DNA of 64,000 nt, taken from positions 496,001 through 560,000 of the forward strand of contig JAFKLS010000018.1 in NCBI GenBank assembly GCA_017304675.1. The letters run 5' to 3'. The DNA is from Sphingobacteriia bacterium. GTDB lineage: Bacteria; Bacteroidota; Bacteroidia; Chitinophagales; Chitinophagaceae. Every line of letters begins with the position of its first letter. The first letter of the stretch is position 1. Both the position numbers and the translations under genes were made by a program. The notes beneath the pieces were generated by a model. The model ran no database searches. It had not been told where the DNA came from and saw only the letters and a program-made list of their open reading frames with translations. Positions 41,431 to 49,918 of this stretch are shown one piece after another.

Positions 41431-42075
41431 TTAATCGTTTTCAAAATTAAAGCCTTTCAATTCTTTAAAATGCCCATTCAATTTAATTTTATGTTTCAGG
41501 TTCTCTGTTTCATCTAAAACAGATTGTGCTTTCTTAATATGCCTTTTCAAGTATTCTAATCGTTGTATTTCCTTCATTAGCCCCAACAGTTCGTACTCTT
41601 CTTCTAAACTCATACCCGCATGATGCGCAATATCGTAACTCAATAAATCTGCATCCGGTTTTTTAAAATCTTTTTGCACCTGCATTAGCATATGAAGCTG
41701 CCGGAGATTATTTACAACCTTTTGCATAGTGGTAATTTGTAGCTCCTCATTATTTTCGGGGTAGGTAACAATAGCGCCACTATATAATTTGTTAGGAATA
41801 GTTTTAACAACCTCCAATATTCTAAATACTTTAATACCGCTGGCTTTAATATCCATTTCGCCATTATCGTATCGTTTGGCTATTTCTTTTATGTTTACCA
41901 AAGTACCTAACTCGCCTACCTGGTTATTTATAACGGCAGGAATACCAAAAGGTTTTTGTTCTTGGCAACATTCGTCAATCAGTTGTTTATATCTTGGCTC
42001 AAATATGTGCAAGTGAAGGCTTTCACCGGGATATACAACAATGTTCAGCGGAAATATGGGAATAAAATTCGTCAT
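41431..42075 (-). CDS. LON substrate-binding domain protein
   Basis: The 214-residue cytoplasmic protein is a stand-alone N-terminal LON (LON_substr_bdg) domain without ATPase or protease parts. Landmarks are IFPLNIVVYPGESLHLHIFEPRYKQL at the start (read as FPLNIVVYPGE and LHIFEPRYKQL) and GTLVNIKEIAKRYDNGEMDIKASG. The C-terminal half is helical. Function is unclear; such proteins are widespread. It heads the operon coaX-lptC-AKR on the minus strand. Confidence 0.88.
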   Translation of the reverse strand: MTNFIPIFPLNIVVYPGESLHLHIFEPRYKQLIDECCQEQKPFGIPAVINNQVGELGTLVNIKEIAKRYDNGEMDIKASGIKVFRILEVVKTIPNKLYSGAIVTYPENNEELQITTMQKVVNNLRQLHMLMQVQKDFKKPDADLLSYDIAHHAGMSLEEEYELLGLMKEIQRLEYLKRHIKKAQSVLDETENLKHKIKLNGHFKELKGFNFEND

Positions 42076-42153
42076 TAGTTATATCTAAATCTTGTTCAAA
42101 TAAAATGAAATTTTAGTGGTGCAGGAAATTTTATGTTCTTTTGTCTTTTTATT

Positions 42154-43053
42154 ATGAAAATATCAGGATTTTCTTTTGTACGAAATGGCTTCGATTATGG
42201 TGTTCCTTTTTTAGAATCGCTTCAATCGATACTACCTGTTTGCGATGAATTTATAATGGTAGTGGGTAATTCTAATGATGGCACCCGTGAAGCAATAGAA
42301 GCACTTCAATCAAATAAAATAAAAATTATTGATACGGTTTGGGATATGAACCTGAAGAAAGGCGGGAAAATATTTGCTCAGCAAACCAATATTGGTATAG
42401 ATGCCGCGAGTGGCAACTGGTGCTTTCATATACAGGCAGATGAAGTGATTCACGAAAACGACCTGCCGAAAATAAAACAAGCAATTGAACAGAATGATGA
42501 TAACAAGAATGTAGACGGTTTTATTTTGCCTTTCCTGCATTTTTGGGGAGGTTATAATTATATAAGAAATACCAGGCGCATTCATAAACATGAAGTAAGA
42601 ATTTTCAGAAATGGAATAGGTGTTCGTTCCTACAGGGATTCACAAGGTTTCAGGAAATTTTCTTCCATAAATAATTACAACAACGGAAAAGAGCCGGGCG
42701 AAAAATTACATGTAAAAAAAATTGATGCCCCCATCTTTCATTATAATGGAATAAGGCCACCCGCTGCATTTAGAAAAAAAGCAGAACAAATGGGTTTTTT
42801 TTACAAAACAGAAGAGCAAGTTGCACAGGAATTAGATGCCAAAAAATATGATTGGGATAATGTAGACCGCGTGGAACCATTTACTGGTAAGCACCCTGCC
42901 TTAATGCAACCAAAAGCAGATGCGCAGGACTGGACCTATATTTACAACCCTGCAAAAGCAGTTTGGAAAACAAAAGACAGGATTATGCAGCCGATTGAAG
43001 ATATTCTTGGGTTTAAATTCGGCGAATACAGAAATTATAAATTGGTAAAATGA
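42154..43053 (+). CDS. Glycosyltransferase (GT2-like)
   Basis: The 299-residue product (from ATG 42154; the frame extends to 42133) is a GT-A-fold glycosyltransferase-like protein. It shows FVRNGFDYGVPFLESLQSILPVCDEF, VGNSNDGTREAI, and a DxD-like QADEVIHENDLP, similar to GT2 family proteins found in lipopolysaccharide and capsule clusters. There are no membrane segments. It is the first of three glycosyltransferase genes; the next starts within its stop codon (ATGA overlap). The sugar and acceptor are unknown. Confidence 0.8.
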   Translation: MKISGFSFVRNGFDYGVPFLESLQSILPVCDEFIMVVGNSNDGTREAIEALQSNKIKIIDTVWDMNLKKGGKIFAQQTNIGIDAASGNWCFHIQADEVIHENDLPKIKQAIEQNDDNKNVDGFILPFLHFWGGYNYIRNTRRIHKHEVRIFRNGIGVRSYRDSQGFRKFSSINNYNNGKEPGEKLHVKKIDAPIFHYNGIRPPAAFRKKAEQMGFFYKTEEQVAQELDAKKYDWDNVDRVEPFTGKHPALMQPKADAQDWTYIYNPAKAVWKTKDRIMQPIEDILGFKFGEYRNYKLVK

Positions 43054-43859
43054 GCAAAGAAGTCAATTCGAGCCTTATTATATCAACATACAACTGGCCT
43101 CAAGCCTTACAACTATGCTTGTATAGCGTTATGCAACAATATATTCTTCCATCAGAAGTAATAATTGCCGATGATGGGTCAGGAGAAGAAACATTTGCAA
43201 TAATTGAACATTTCAAGCCTAACTTCCCTGTTCCGCTTATTCATTGCTGGCACCATGATGATGGATTTAAATTGGCTCAAATACGCAATAAGGCTATGGC
43301 AATAGCGAAAGGAGAGTACATTATTCAAATAGATGGGGATATTATTTTACACCCCTTTTTTATTAAAGATCACTTACACATTGCTGAGGAGAACCATTTT
43401 GTAACAGGAAGCAGAATATTATTAAATGAAAAAACAACCCGCAGTTTATTTATTGAAAATAAAATAAACTATCATTTTCTACAACGTAAGGGAAAAAATT
43501 TTTTCAATCGCTTACGGTTTGTCTTTTTACAAGATCTTCTATCAAAAAGATATAAAACAAGAGGGAAACACTTATACGATGTTAAGGGATGCAATATGGC
43601 TTTTTGGAAAAAAGATATTATCAGAGTAAATGGCTACGATGAAAGTTTTACAGGATGGGGAAGAGAGGATAGTGATATTGCAATTCGGTTAATAAATGCC
43701 GGTGTACAAAAAAAGTTTTTGAAATTTGGAGGGATACAATACCATTTATATCATAAAGAAGCTGATAGAAATAGCCTTAACACAAACAATATGCGCATGG
43801 TTGCATCCGTAGAAAATAAAACAACCTCTGCCAAATTAGGCATAAAACAATATCTGTAA
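43050..43859 (+). CDS. GT2 glycosyltransferase with galactosyltransferase-type C-terminal domain
   Basis: This 269-residue cytoplasmic protein is a GT2 enzyme: LIISTYNWPQALQLCLYSV, IIADDGSGEET, the metal-site IIQIDGDIILHP, and a C-terminal galactosyltransferase-like GWGREDSDIAIRLINAG (conserved W-G-x-E-D-x-D). This architecture is found in LPS core or O-antigen enzymes. It overlaps the preceding gene by 4 bases and is followed 17 bases later by a third glycosyltransferase. The local A+T content is a little above its neighbours. Confidence 0.88.
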   Translation: MSKEVNSSLIISTYNWPQALQLCLYSVMQQYILPSEVIIADDGSGEETFAIIEHFKPNFPVPLIHCWHHDDGFKLAQIRNKAMAIAKGEYIIQIDGDIILHPFFIKDHLHIAEENHFVTGSRILLNEKTTRSLFIENKINYHFLQRKGKNFFNRLRFVFLQDLLSKRYKTRGKHLYDVKGCNMAFWKKDIIRVNGYDESFTGWGREDSDIAIRLINAGVQKKFLKFGGIQYHLYHKEADRNSLNTNNMRMVASVENKTTSAKLGIKQYL

Positions 43860-43876
43860 ATAAGAATAGAATTTGT

Positions 43877-44635
43877 ATGAATACACTTTCCGTTTGTATT
43901 ATTACTTTAAACGAAGAAAAAAACATTGAACGTTGTTTGCAGAGCATAAAAAAAGTGGCAGATGAGATCATTGTAGTTGATTCGTTTTCTACCGACGGAA
44001 CAGAGCTTATTTGCAGAAAATTTGGTGTACAGTTTATTCAGCAAAAGTTTTTAGGATACATAGAGCAAAAGAATTTTGCCTTGTTAAAGGCAACAAAAGA
44101 TTTTGTCCTTAGCATTGATGCAGACGAAGCTTTATCAGAAAAACTTCAGCATTCTTTGTATGAAGAAAAAAGAAAAGGTTTCTCGGCTAATGCTTATATT
44201 ATGAACCGTTGTACTAACTTTTGCGGGAAATGGATTAAACATGGCACGTGGTATCCTGATAAAAAAATTCGTTTGTTTAAAAATGGAGAGGCCGAATGGG
44301 GTGGTATTAATCCGCACGATAAAATTAACCTCAAACACAATATCAAACCACAGCCTTTAAATGGAGATTTATTACACTATAGTTACTCGAATATTGAAGA
44401 TGTTATAAAACAAGGTAATAGTTTTACAACAATTCAGGCTGCCGCTATGAATAATAATAAAAGAAAAGCAAGAATTATTCATCTCTTCATTAATCCAACC
44501 GCTGCCTTTTTGCAAAATTATTTTTTCAAAAGAGGTTTCTTAGATGGAAAAGAAGGTTTTTTTATTGCTGCAAATGCCGCACACTTTACATTAGTTAAGT
44601 ACTATAAATTGTTGATGCTCCAAAAAAAACATTAA
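43877..44635 (+). CDS. GT2 glycosyltransferase (WaaE/KdtX-like LPS core type)
   Basis: The 252-residue product matches the WaaE/KdtX-like GT2 group: SVCIITLNEEKNIERCLQS at the start, EIIVVDSFSTDGT, FVLSIDADEAL, and KWIKHGTWYPDKKIRLFK. Such enzymes add a glucose or similar sugar to the lipopolysaccharide inner core. It is third in the glycosyltransferase operon that begins at 42154 and ends before meaB. Assignment to lipopolysaccharide is inference from family. Confidence 0.88.
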   Translation: MNTLSVCIITLNEEKNIERCLQSIKKVADEIIVVDSFSTDGTELICRKFGVQFIQQKFLGYIEQKNFALLKATKDFVLSIDADEALSEKLQHSLYEEKRKGFSANAYIMNRCTNFCGKWIKHGTWYPDKKIRLFKNGEAEWGGINPHDKINLKHNIKPQPLNGDLLHYSYSNIEDVIKQGNSFTTIQAAAMNNNKRKARIIHLFINPTAAFLQNYFFKRGFLDGKEGFFIAANAAHFTLVKYYKLLMLQKKH

Positions 44636-44659
44636 CGTTAATTTATTTAATATTGCCCT

Positions 44660-45547
44660 ATGCTACAACAGCTTATTTCTCAATTGAAGCAAGGAGATGC
44701 TAAAACACTGGCCAGGGCAATTTCTTTGATTGAGAATAGCGTTTTTAATTATAAAGAACTTCAACAACTACAAGAATCAAATGCGGCAGTGATAGGCATA
44801 ACAGGCCCGCCAGGTGCAGGGAAAAGCACATTGGTTGATGCACTGATAGAAGAGCTTGTTAACAATGAAAAAAAAGTGGGCGTACTTTGTATCGACCCAT
44901 CCTCACCTTTTAATATGGGTGCTTTACTGGGAGACAGGATCAGAATGAACCAATGGTATAACCATCCCAATGTATTTATTCGCTCATTAGCCTCAAGAGG
45001 TAGTTTAGGAGGGTTGCATCCTTATATAATAGAAATAACAGATGTAATGAAGTCGGCTGGTTTCGATTATATTATAATAGAAACAGTTGGCGTTGGGCAA
45101 AGCGAGGTAGAAATAGCAGGGTTGGCCGATGTAACGGTTGTTGTTGTTGTTCCGGAAGCAGGCGATGAAATTCAAACCATGAAAGCAGGAATAATGGAGA
45201 TAGCAGATATTTTTGTGGTGAATAAAGCCGACAGGCCTGATGCAGACCTCTTCGTAAAAAACCTGAGGTTAATGATGGCGCCAGCATTCAGCAACCATTC
45301 ACAGCAAATTCCTATCATTAAAACCGTTGCAGCCGAAAAGAAGGGGTCAGGTGAATTGTTTGCAGCAATCACTTCATACCTGTTGCAAGCTACAACTTCT
45401 GATAAGAAATATTTTTTACTTGCTGAAAAGGCATTTCATCTTATTCAACAAAATAAAATGAAAGAGATTAGTAAAGAATTATTAGTAAAAAAAATCAAAG
45501 AAATAAGCCCTTTTAATTTGTATCAGTTCGTGCAAGGGTATTTATAA
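44660..45547 (+). CDS. meaB: MeaB/ArgK-type GTPase (methylmalonyl-CoA mutase chaperone)
   Basis: MeaB protects and reloads the B12-dependent methylmalonyl-CoA mutase. The 295-residue GTPase shows the Walker A GITGPPGAGKST (about 47-57), CIDPSSPFNMGALLGDRIRM, ETVGVGQSEVEIAG and the NKAD specificity motif in VNKADRPDAD. The C-terminal extension typical of the longest forms is short here. No mutase gene (mutA/mutB) is in the window, so the partner lies elsewhere. It starts 24 bases after the glycosyltransferase gene, but their products are unrelated. Confidence 0.92.
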   Translation: MLQQLISQLKQGDAKTLARAISLIENSVFNYKELQQLQESNAAVIGITGPPGAGKSTLVDALIEELVNNEKKVGVLCIDPSSPFNMGALLGDRIRMNQWYNHPNVFIRSLASRGSLGGLHPYIIEITDVMKSAGFDYIIIETVGVGQSEVEIAGLADVTVVVVVPEAGDEIQTMKAGIMEIADIFVVNKADRPDADLFVKNLRLMMAPAFSNHSQQIPIIKTVAAEKKGSGELFAAITSYLLQATTSDKKYFLLAEKAFHLIQQNKMKEISKELLVKKIKEISPFNLYQFVQGYL

Positions 45548-45592
45548 TTTTTCGTCATTCCGTATCTTATTTAAAACAGAATAACAAAAATA

Positions 45593-45814
45593 TTAATCAA
45601 CACTTCTTTCGCTTCTCCACCAACGATAACCAATAAAGGCAATCAGGGCAAGTGGTGTAATCATCAAATAAACAATACCGCTATTCAATCCTTTTGCCGG
45701 CCCCTCTCCCAACTGTTCTGCTGTTTTAGTACAAATAGAACATTGAGCAAACGCAAAAACAGAAAAATAAAAAGTAAAAAATAGTAGCAACCCCGCTTTC
45801 AGTATCCTATTCAT
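45593..45814 (-). CDS. Conserved small membrane protein
   Basis: This 73-residue protein (from ATG 45814; the frame extends to 45868) has a signal peptide or first membrane segment (ILKAGLLLFFTFYFSVFAF) and a second segment (IVYLMITPLALIAFIGYRWW). A Cys pair lies between them in AQCSICTKTAEQLGEGPAKGLN. Proteins of this type are common in Bacteroidota without a known function. It is convergent with meaB and divergent from the aminotransferase. Confidence 0.6.
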   Translation of the reverse strand: MNRILKAGLLLFFTFYFSVFAFAQCSICTKTAEQLGEGPAKGLNSGIVYLMITPLALIAFIGYRWWRSERSVD

Positions 45815-45877
45815 GCAACAAAGATACGCCCGATAAAACAGATAAAAAGCATTATCTTCCTTGTTCAACCTTTACCC

Positions 45878-47176
45878 ATGCAACATAGAAGAAAGTTTCT
45901 ACAACAGGTTGGATTCCTGGCAGGTGCTTTTTCTGCCAATAGCCTATTTAATCAATTACACGCTGCCGAAATAAGCTCTGCCAATAAAAAAGTAGCTCAT
46001 CTTTCTGCCGGTGAGGTAGCGACTGATGAAGACTATTGGAGTATTATTCAACAGGCCTTTACCGTAAACCCCAGTATCATTAACCTTAATAACGGCGGTG
46101 TTAGCCCAAGTCCGCGTATTGTGCAAGAAGCGGTAGAACGATACAACAAATTATCTAATGAAGGGCCATCGTATTATATGTGGCGCATATTAGACATGGG
46201 GAGGGAGCCTTTGCGCCAAAAGCTCGGTGAGCTTGCGGGTTGCGATCCGGAAGAGTTAGCCATTAACAGAAACGCTACCGAGGCACTCAATACCATTATC
46301 TATGGTTTGGAATTAAAAGCCGGAGATGAAGTTATAGGCACTAAACAAGATTATCCCAATATGATTCAGGCATGGAAGCAAAGAGCTATGAGAGAAGGCA
46401 TCGTATACAAACAGATCAGCTTTAATTTTCCGATAGAGAACGATGAAGATATTGTGAAAGGTTTTGAAAATGCTATTACTCCCAAAACAAAAATCATACA
46501 CATAACTCATGTAATTAATTGGGTAGGACAGATATTGCCCGTAAAGAAAATTGCCGATATGGCTCATATGCATGGAATTGAAGTTGTATGCGACAGTGCT
46601 CATGGCTTCGGTTTGTTGAATTATAAAATACCCGATCTGGGGGTTGATTACTGGGGCACTTCATTGCACAAATTTTTAAGTGCACCCATTGGCAGTGGCT
46701 TACTATGGATAAAAAAAGATAAAATAGAAAAAATATGGCCGCTAACCTGTAACGATAACCCCAAAGGAAAAAATATAAGAAAGTTTGAAACATTGGGCAC
46801 CAGAAGTTTTCCTATAGAACAGGGAATTGGAGAAGCAGTAAATTTTCACAATGCTATTGGTGGCGGCAGAAAAGAAGAACGTATCAGGTATTTAAAAAAT
46901 TATTGGTGCGAAAGGGTAAAAGATATACCTAAAGTAAAACTGCACACTTCCTTAAAGCCACAATATGCCTGTGCTATTGGAGGTATTAGTATTGATGGGA
47001 TGACTCCCGCAGAATTAGACAACGCCTTGTTTAACGATTATAAAATTCATACAGTAAGTATTGTTTGGGAGAACATAAGCTGTGTAAGAATAACACCCCA
47101 TGTATATACAAAAATTCAGGATATGGATAAACTGGTAAAAGCCATTACTGAAATTGCCGGTAGAAAAAAAGGATAG
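45878..47176 (+). CDS. Class V aminotransferase (isopenicillin-N-epimerase-like) with Tat-like signal
   Basis: This is a PLP-dependent fold-type I enzyme of the class V group. The 432-residue product starts MQHRRKFLQQVGFLAGAF, a twin-arginine-like signal, so it is probably exported. PLP-site residues are Asp239 in VVCDSAHGFG and Lys265 in GTSLHKFLSAP. GGVSPSPR and NRNATEALNTII sit at the expected N-terminal places. Relatives are annotated as cysteine desulfurase or isopenicillin-N epimerase; the true substrate is unknown. Exported PLP enzymes are uncommon, but this group with a Tat signal recurs in Bacteroidota. Confidence 0.85.
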   Translation: MQHRRKFLQQVGFLAGAFSANSLFNQLHAAEISSANKKVAHLSAGEVATDEDYWSIIQQAFTVNPSIINLNNGGVSPSPRIVQEAVERYNKLSNEGPSYYMWRILDMGREPLRQKLGELAGCDPEELAINRNATEALNTIIYGLELKAGDEVIGTKQDYPNMIQAWKQRAMREGIVYKQISFNFPIENDEDIVKGFENAITPKTKIIHITHVINWVGQILPVKKIADMAHMHGIEVVCDSAHGFGLLNYKIPDLGVDYWGTSLHKFLSAPIGSGLLWIKKDKIEKIWPLTCNDNPKGKNIRKFETLGTRSFPIEQGIGEAVNFHNAIGGGRKEERIRYLKNYWCERVKDIPKVKLHTSLKPQYACAIGGISIDGMTPAELDNALFNDYKIHTVSIVWENISCVRITPHVYTKIQDMDKLVKAITEIAGRKKG

Positions 47177-47268
47177 TATTATACCTATTTTAAACCTGCA
47201 TCTAAATCAGGAGTGCCGTTTTATTATGAACCATGCTTTTTTGTTTTACTATTGACCAACTGTTTCCA

Positions 47269-48324
47269 TCATTTTAACATCAACTGATGAATAAATTTTG
47301 GGAAAGCGTATTGACTGGCTTTCTCTTTTTCTACCCAGGTAAACTTTTTTAACGTTACGGGTATGGTTGGTAAACTAATTTTTATCAATTGCCCTTTAAT
47401 TTGCTGATGTGTTAATTGTTGCTTCTCTAAAGGGGAAATCAACTCCACCTTTGCTTTTTTTATTTGCAGCTGTTCCTGCAAAAAATGAAGCACCGATGCC
47501 TCATTCCAAAGTATAGTATCTTCTGTTTCCACCAGGTAAAACTCAAATAAGTTTTGCCAGATATCTTTTCTTGTTCGCTGCACTACCAGCCACCTGCCTG
47601 CGTGTTCAAATAAAAAATAATAAAACCACCTTTTTTTCTTTGTAAGCGTTTTTTCTTTAATGGGTAATTGTGCAACCAGCCCTTTATTAAAAGCGATACA
47701 ATGCTTATTTAAAGGACAATGACTGCACATTGCATTTACCGGCTTGCATATAGTAGCTCCAAAATCCATGATTGCCTGGTTATATAAACCGGCCTGTTGC
47801 TTATCTAATACATCTTGGGCTAATACGGCAAAAATATTTTTTCCCTCCCTGCTGTCTATGGCAAGTTCTATTCCAAAAAATCTTGAAAGCACCCTGAAAA
47901 CATTACCATCTACCACAGCATAGGGTTTATTAAATGCAAAAGAAGCAATGGCCGCAGCGGTGTAAGTGCCAACTCCTTTTAAGGAAAGAATTTCATCATA
48001 ATCTTTAGGAAAAATGCCTTTGTATTCTTTTACAATTTTACGGGCAGTAAAAAGCAAATTTTTGCATCTGTTGTAATAACCTAATCCTTCCCATAGTTTA
48101 AAAACAGCTTCATCTTTTGCCCGGGCAAGATCTTCAATACCGGGATAACAACGAATGAACTTTTCATAATAAGCCAATCCCTGCTCTACTCTTGTTTGTT
48201 GCAAAATCACCTCACTCAGCCATATTTTATAGGGATCCTTCTCGCCCTTCCAGGGCATCCACCTTTTATTTTCGGTTTTGTGCCATTGCATGATAGCTTC
48301 CGTAAAGAGGCTTTTATTCTTCAT
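47269..48324 (-). CDS. mutY: A/G-specific adenine DNA glycosylase
   Basis: MutY removes adenine mispaired with 8-oxoguanine. The 351-residue product has catalytic Glu38 in SEVILQQTRVEQG, a helix-hairpin-helix LKGVGTYTAAAIASFAF, Asp139 in VVDGNVFRVLSRF, the [4Fe-4S] ligands Cys193, Cys200, Cys203 and Cys209 (C-x6-C-x2-C-x5-C), and a C-terminal NUDIX-like domain that recognises 8-oxoguanine. A -7-like TATTTTTG lies only 6 bases above the start (48330-48337, minus), which suggests a very short leader. It is a single gene, convergent with the aminotransferase. Confidence 0.95.
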   Translation of the reverse strand: MKNKSLFTEAIMQWHKTENKRWMPWKGEKDPYKIWLSEVILQQTRVEQGLAYYEKFIRCYPGIEDLARAKDEAVFKLWEGLGYYNRCKNLLFTARKIVKEYKGIFPKDYDEILSLKGVGTYTAAAIASFAFNKPYAVVDGNVFRVLSRFFGIELAIDSREGKNIFAVLAQDVLDKQQAGLYNQAIMDFGATICKPVNAMCSHCPLNKHCIAFNKGLVAQLPIKEKTLTKKKRWFYYFLFEHAGRWLVVQRTRKDIWQNLFEFYLVETEDTILWNEASVLHFLQEQLQIKKAKVELISPLEKQQLTHQQIKGQLIKISLPTIPVTLKKFTWVEKEKASQYAFPKFIHQLMLK

Positions 48325-48444
48325 TTGTACAAAAATATGGTCAGAATTACGTTAAATAAAGAAAGTTAATAGATAACCCTTTGTAATTCAAGAATTTTTA
48401 TTTTATTTTTATAGCACATTTTTCATCCAACAATAAATATTGCC

Positions 48445-48741
48445 ATGAGAAAAATTGATTTAGTAAATACCATATCAGAAAAAACAGGTATTCCCAAAAT
48501 TGATGTACTGGTAACCATTGAAACTATGGTCTCAGAAATAAAAGGCAACCTCTTAAGAGGCGAAAACATTTATATCCGTGGTTTCGGGAGTTTTATCAAT
48601 AAAAAGAGAGCTGCTAAAATTGGTAGAAATATTAAAACCAATACAGCATTGCATATTCCGGAACATTATATTCCGGCATTTAAACCCTCTCCGGAATTTG
48701 TAGAAGAAATAAAAAACAATTACAAACCTCAGTCTGAGTAA
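48445..48741 (+). CDS. HU/IHF-family DNA-binding protein
   Basis: The 98-residue nucleoid protein belongs to the HU/IHF family: MRKIDLVNTISEKTGIPK, ETMVSEIKGNLLRGENIYIRGFGSF, and a DNA-binding arm with RNIKTNTALHIPEHYIPAFKPS. It bends and compacts DNA as a dimer. It lies 20 bases before a TPR protein gene. Confidence 0.93.
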   Translation: MRKIDLVNTISEKTGIPKIDVLVTIETMVSEIKGNLLRGENIYIRGFGSFINKKRAAKIGRNIKTNTALHIPEHYIPAFKPSPEFVEEIKNNYKPQSE

Positions 48742-48760
48742 TTTTGCGGAAAATTTAATT

Positions 48761-49600
48761 GTGAAGAAACAACAATTCTTATTGGTGGGTGGTGCACTTA
48801 TATTGCTTGCAGGATTATTTTTTTTTGGAAAAACTACCGCCCCAGGAACACCAAAAACTTCTGACAATCAGGTAAACAATACTTCATCTGTTACCACAAA
48901 AGATTTATTAAACAAAGCCAAAACACATTTAACGCCCGATCAAAATGCCAGGGTAGCGGCATTGGAAAATGCTGTAACAAGAGGAGATGTAAAAGGAGAC
49001 CAGATGCATGTATACCACCAACTGGCAAAGTTCTGGAAAGACTCTGCTCATGTATTTGAGCCTTACGCTTATTACACTGCTGAAGCAGCGAAGTTGGAAA
49101 ATTCGGAAAAAAGCCTCACTTTTGCCGCCCAACTGATGGTAGATAACCTGCTATCGGAAAGCAACCCTGCCATGCAACAGTGGCTGGCGAGCCAGGGAAA
49201 AGATCTTTTAGAAAAGGCGTTACAAATCAATCCTAATAATGATTCCAGTAAAATAAGTCTGGGTGCATGTTACATGTTGGGAAATATTTCTGGTAGTCCT
49301 ATGCAGGCTATTTTGCCGGTTAGAGAAATTGTTCAGAAAAACCCCGATAACCTGTATGCACAGATGATACTGGGGCTTGGAGGGAAAAAAAGCGGTCAAT
49401 ATGATAAGGCTATTGAACGCTTCAGCTATATTGTTTCTAAACAGCCCAATAATCTGGAGGCTATTTTTCAATTAGCTGAATGTTTTGACCTGAAAGGAGA
49501 TAAAGCCGATGCTATTAAATGGTACACAATTGCTAAAGGAATGATTGGTAACGAACAGGTTCAAAAAGAAATTGAAAAAAGAATAAACGAACTAAAATAA
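48761..49600 (+). CDS. TPR-repeat membrane-anchored protein
   Basis: This 279-residue protein starts with GTG (48761) and has an N-terminal membrane anchor (FLLVGGALILLAGLFFFG, about 6-23) followed by several tetratricopeptide repeats. Repeats are visible as GDQMHVYHQLAKFWKDS, NLYAQMILGLGGKKSGQYDKAIERF and NLEAIFQLAECFDLKGDKADAIKWY. TPRs mediate protein contacts; the partner is unknown. It lies 20 bases after the HU-like gene, and the mini-gene for a bS22-like ribosomal protein follows 28 bases later, so these may be cotranscribed. Confidence 0.8.
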   Translation: MKKQQFLLVGGALILLAGLFFFGKTTAPGTPKTSDNQVNNTSSVTTKDLLNKAKTHLTPDQNARVAALENAVTRGDVKGDQMHVYHQLAKFWKDSAHVFEPYAYYTAEAAKLENSEKSLTFAAQLMVDNLLSESNPAMQQWLASQGKDLLEKALQINPNNDSSKISLGACYMLGNISGSPMQAILPVREIVQKNPDNLYAQMILGLGGKKSGQYDKAIERFSYIVSKQPNNLEAIFQLAECFDLKGDKADAIKWYTIAKGMIGNEQVQKEIEKRINELK

Positions 49601-49628
49601 TTTTTTTAACAACAAAACTTGACAGCGT

Positions 49629-49724
49629 ATGCCTTGTGGTAAGAAAAGAAAACGCCATAAAATTGCGACACATAAACGCAAAAAACGTTTAAGAAAAAAT
49701 CGTCATAAGAAAAAGAATAAATAG
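49629..49724 (+). CDS. AURKAIP1/COX24-domain mini-protein (bS22/mS38-like ribosomal protein)
   Basis: A 31-residue, extremely basic protein is encoded here: it begins MPCGKKRKRHKIATHKRKKR and ends LRKNRHKKKNK. It matches the AURKAIP1/COX24 C-terminal domain (DUF1713), which occurs as a stand-alone ribosomal protein (bS22 in mycobacteria, mS38 in mitochondria). The same short form is widespread in Bacteroidota. It would bind the 16S rRNA decoding region. It is too short for standard ORF cut-offs. It lies 28 bases after the TPR gene and 22 bases before a stem-loop. Confidence 0.85.
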   Translation: MPCGKKRKRHKIATHKRKKRLRKNRHKKKNK

Positions 49725-49746
49725 ATTCTGTGACCAATTGATTTCA

Positions 49747-49777
49747 AACAAAGTTCCGCTTATGGCGGAACTTTGTT
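49747..49777 (+). terminator. Stem-loop after the bS22-like gene
   Basis: A perfect 13-bp stem (49747-49759 with 49765-49777, AACAAAGTTCCGC) with a 5-base loop. Only a short T-rich tail lies at its 3' side, so it is a likely but imperfect intrinsic terminator. Confidence 0.65.
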
Positions 49778-49918
49778 AACGCTTAGCAGTGTTTGCCGCA
49801 CCTACCTTATTTCTCGCTGCAACTTTACCTTTCCTTTCGCCTGGCAAATATTGAGTGGTGTTTTGAATGGCTCTGATTACTTGGAGCTGTGGTTTTGTAT
49901 TTAAAAGTTGCAAAAAAA

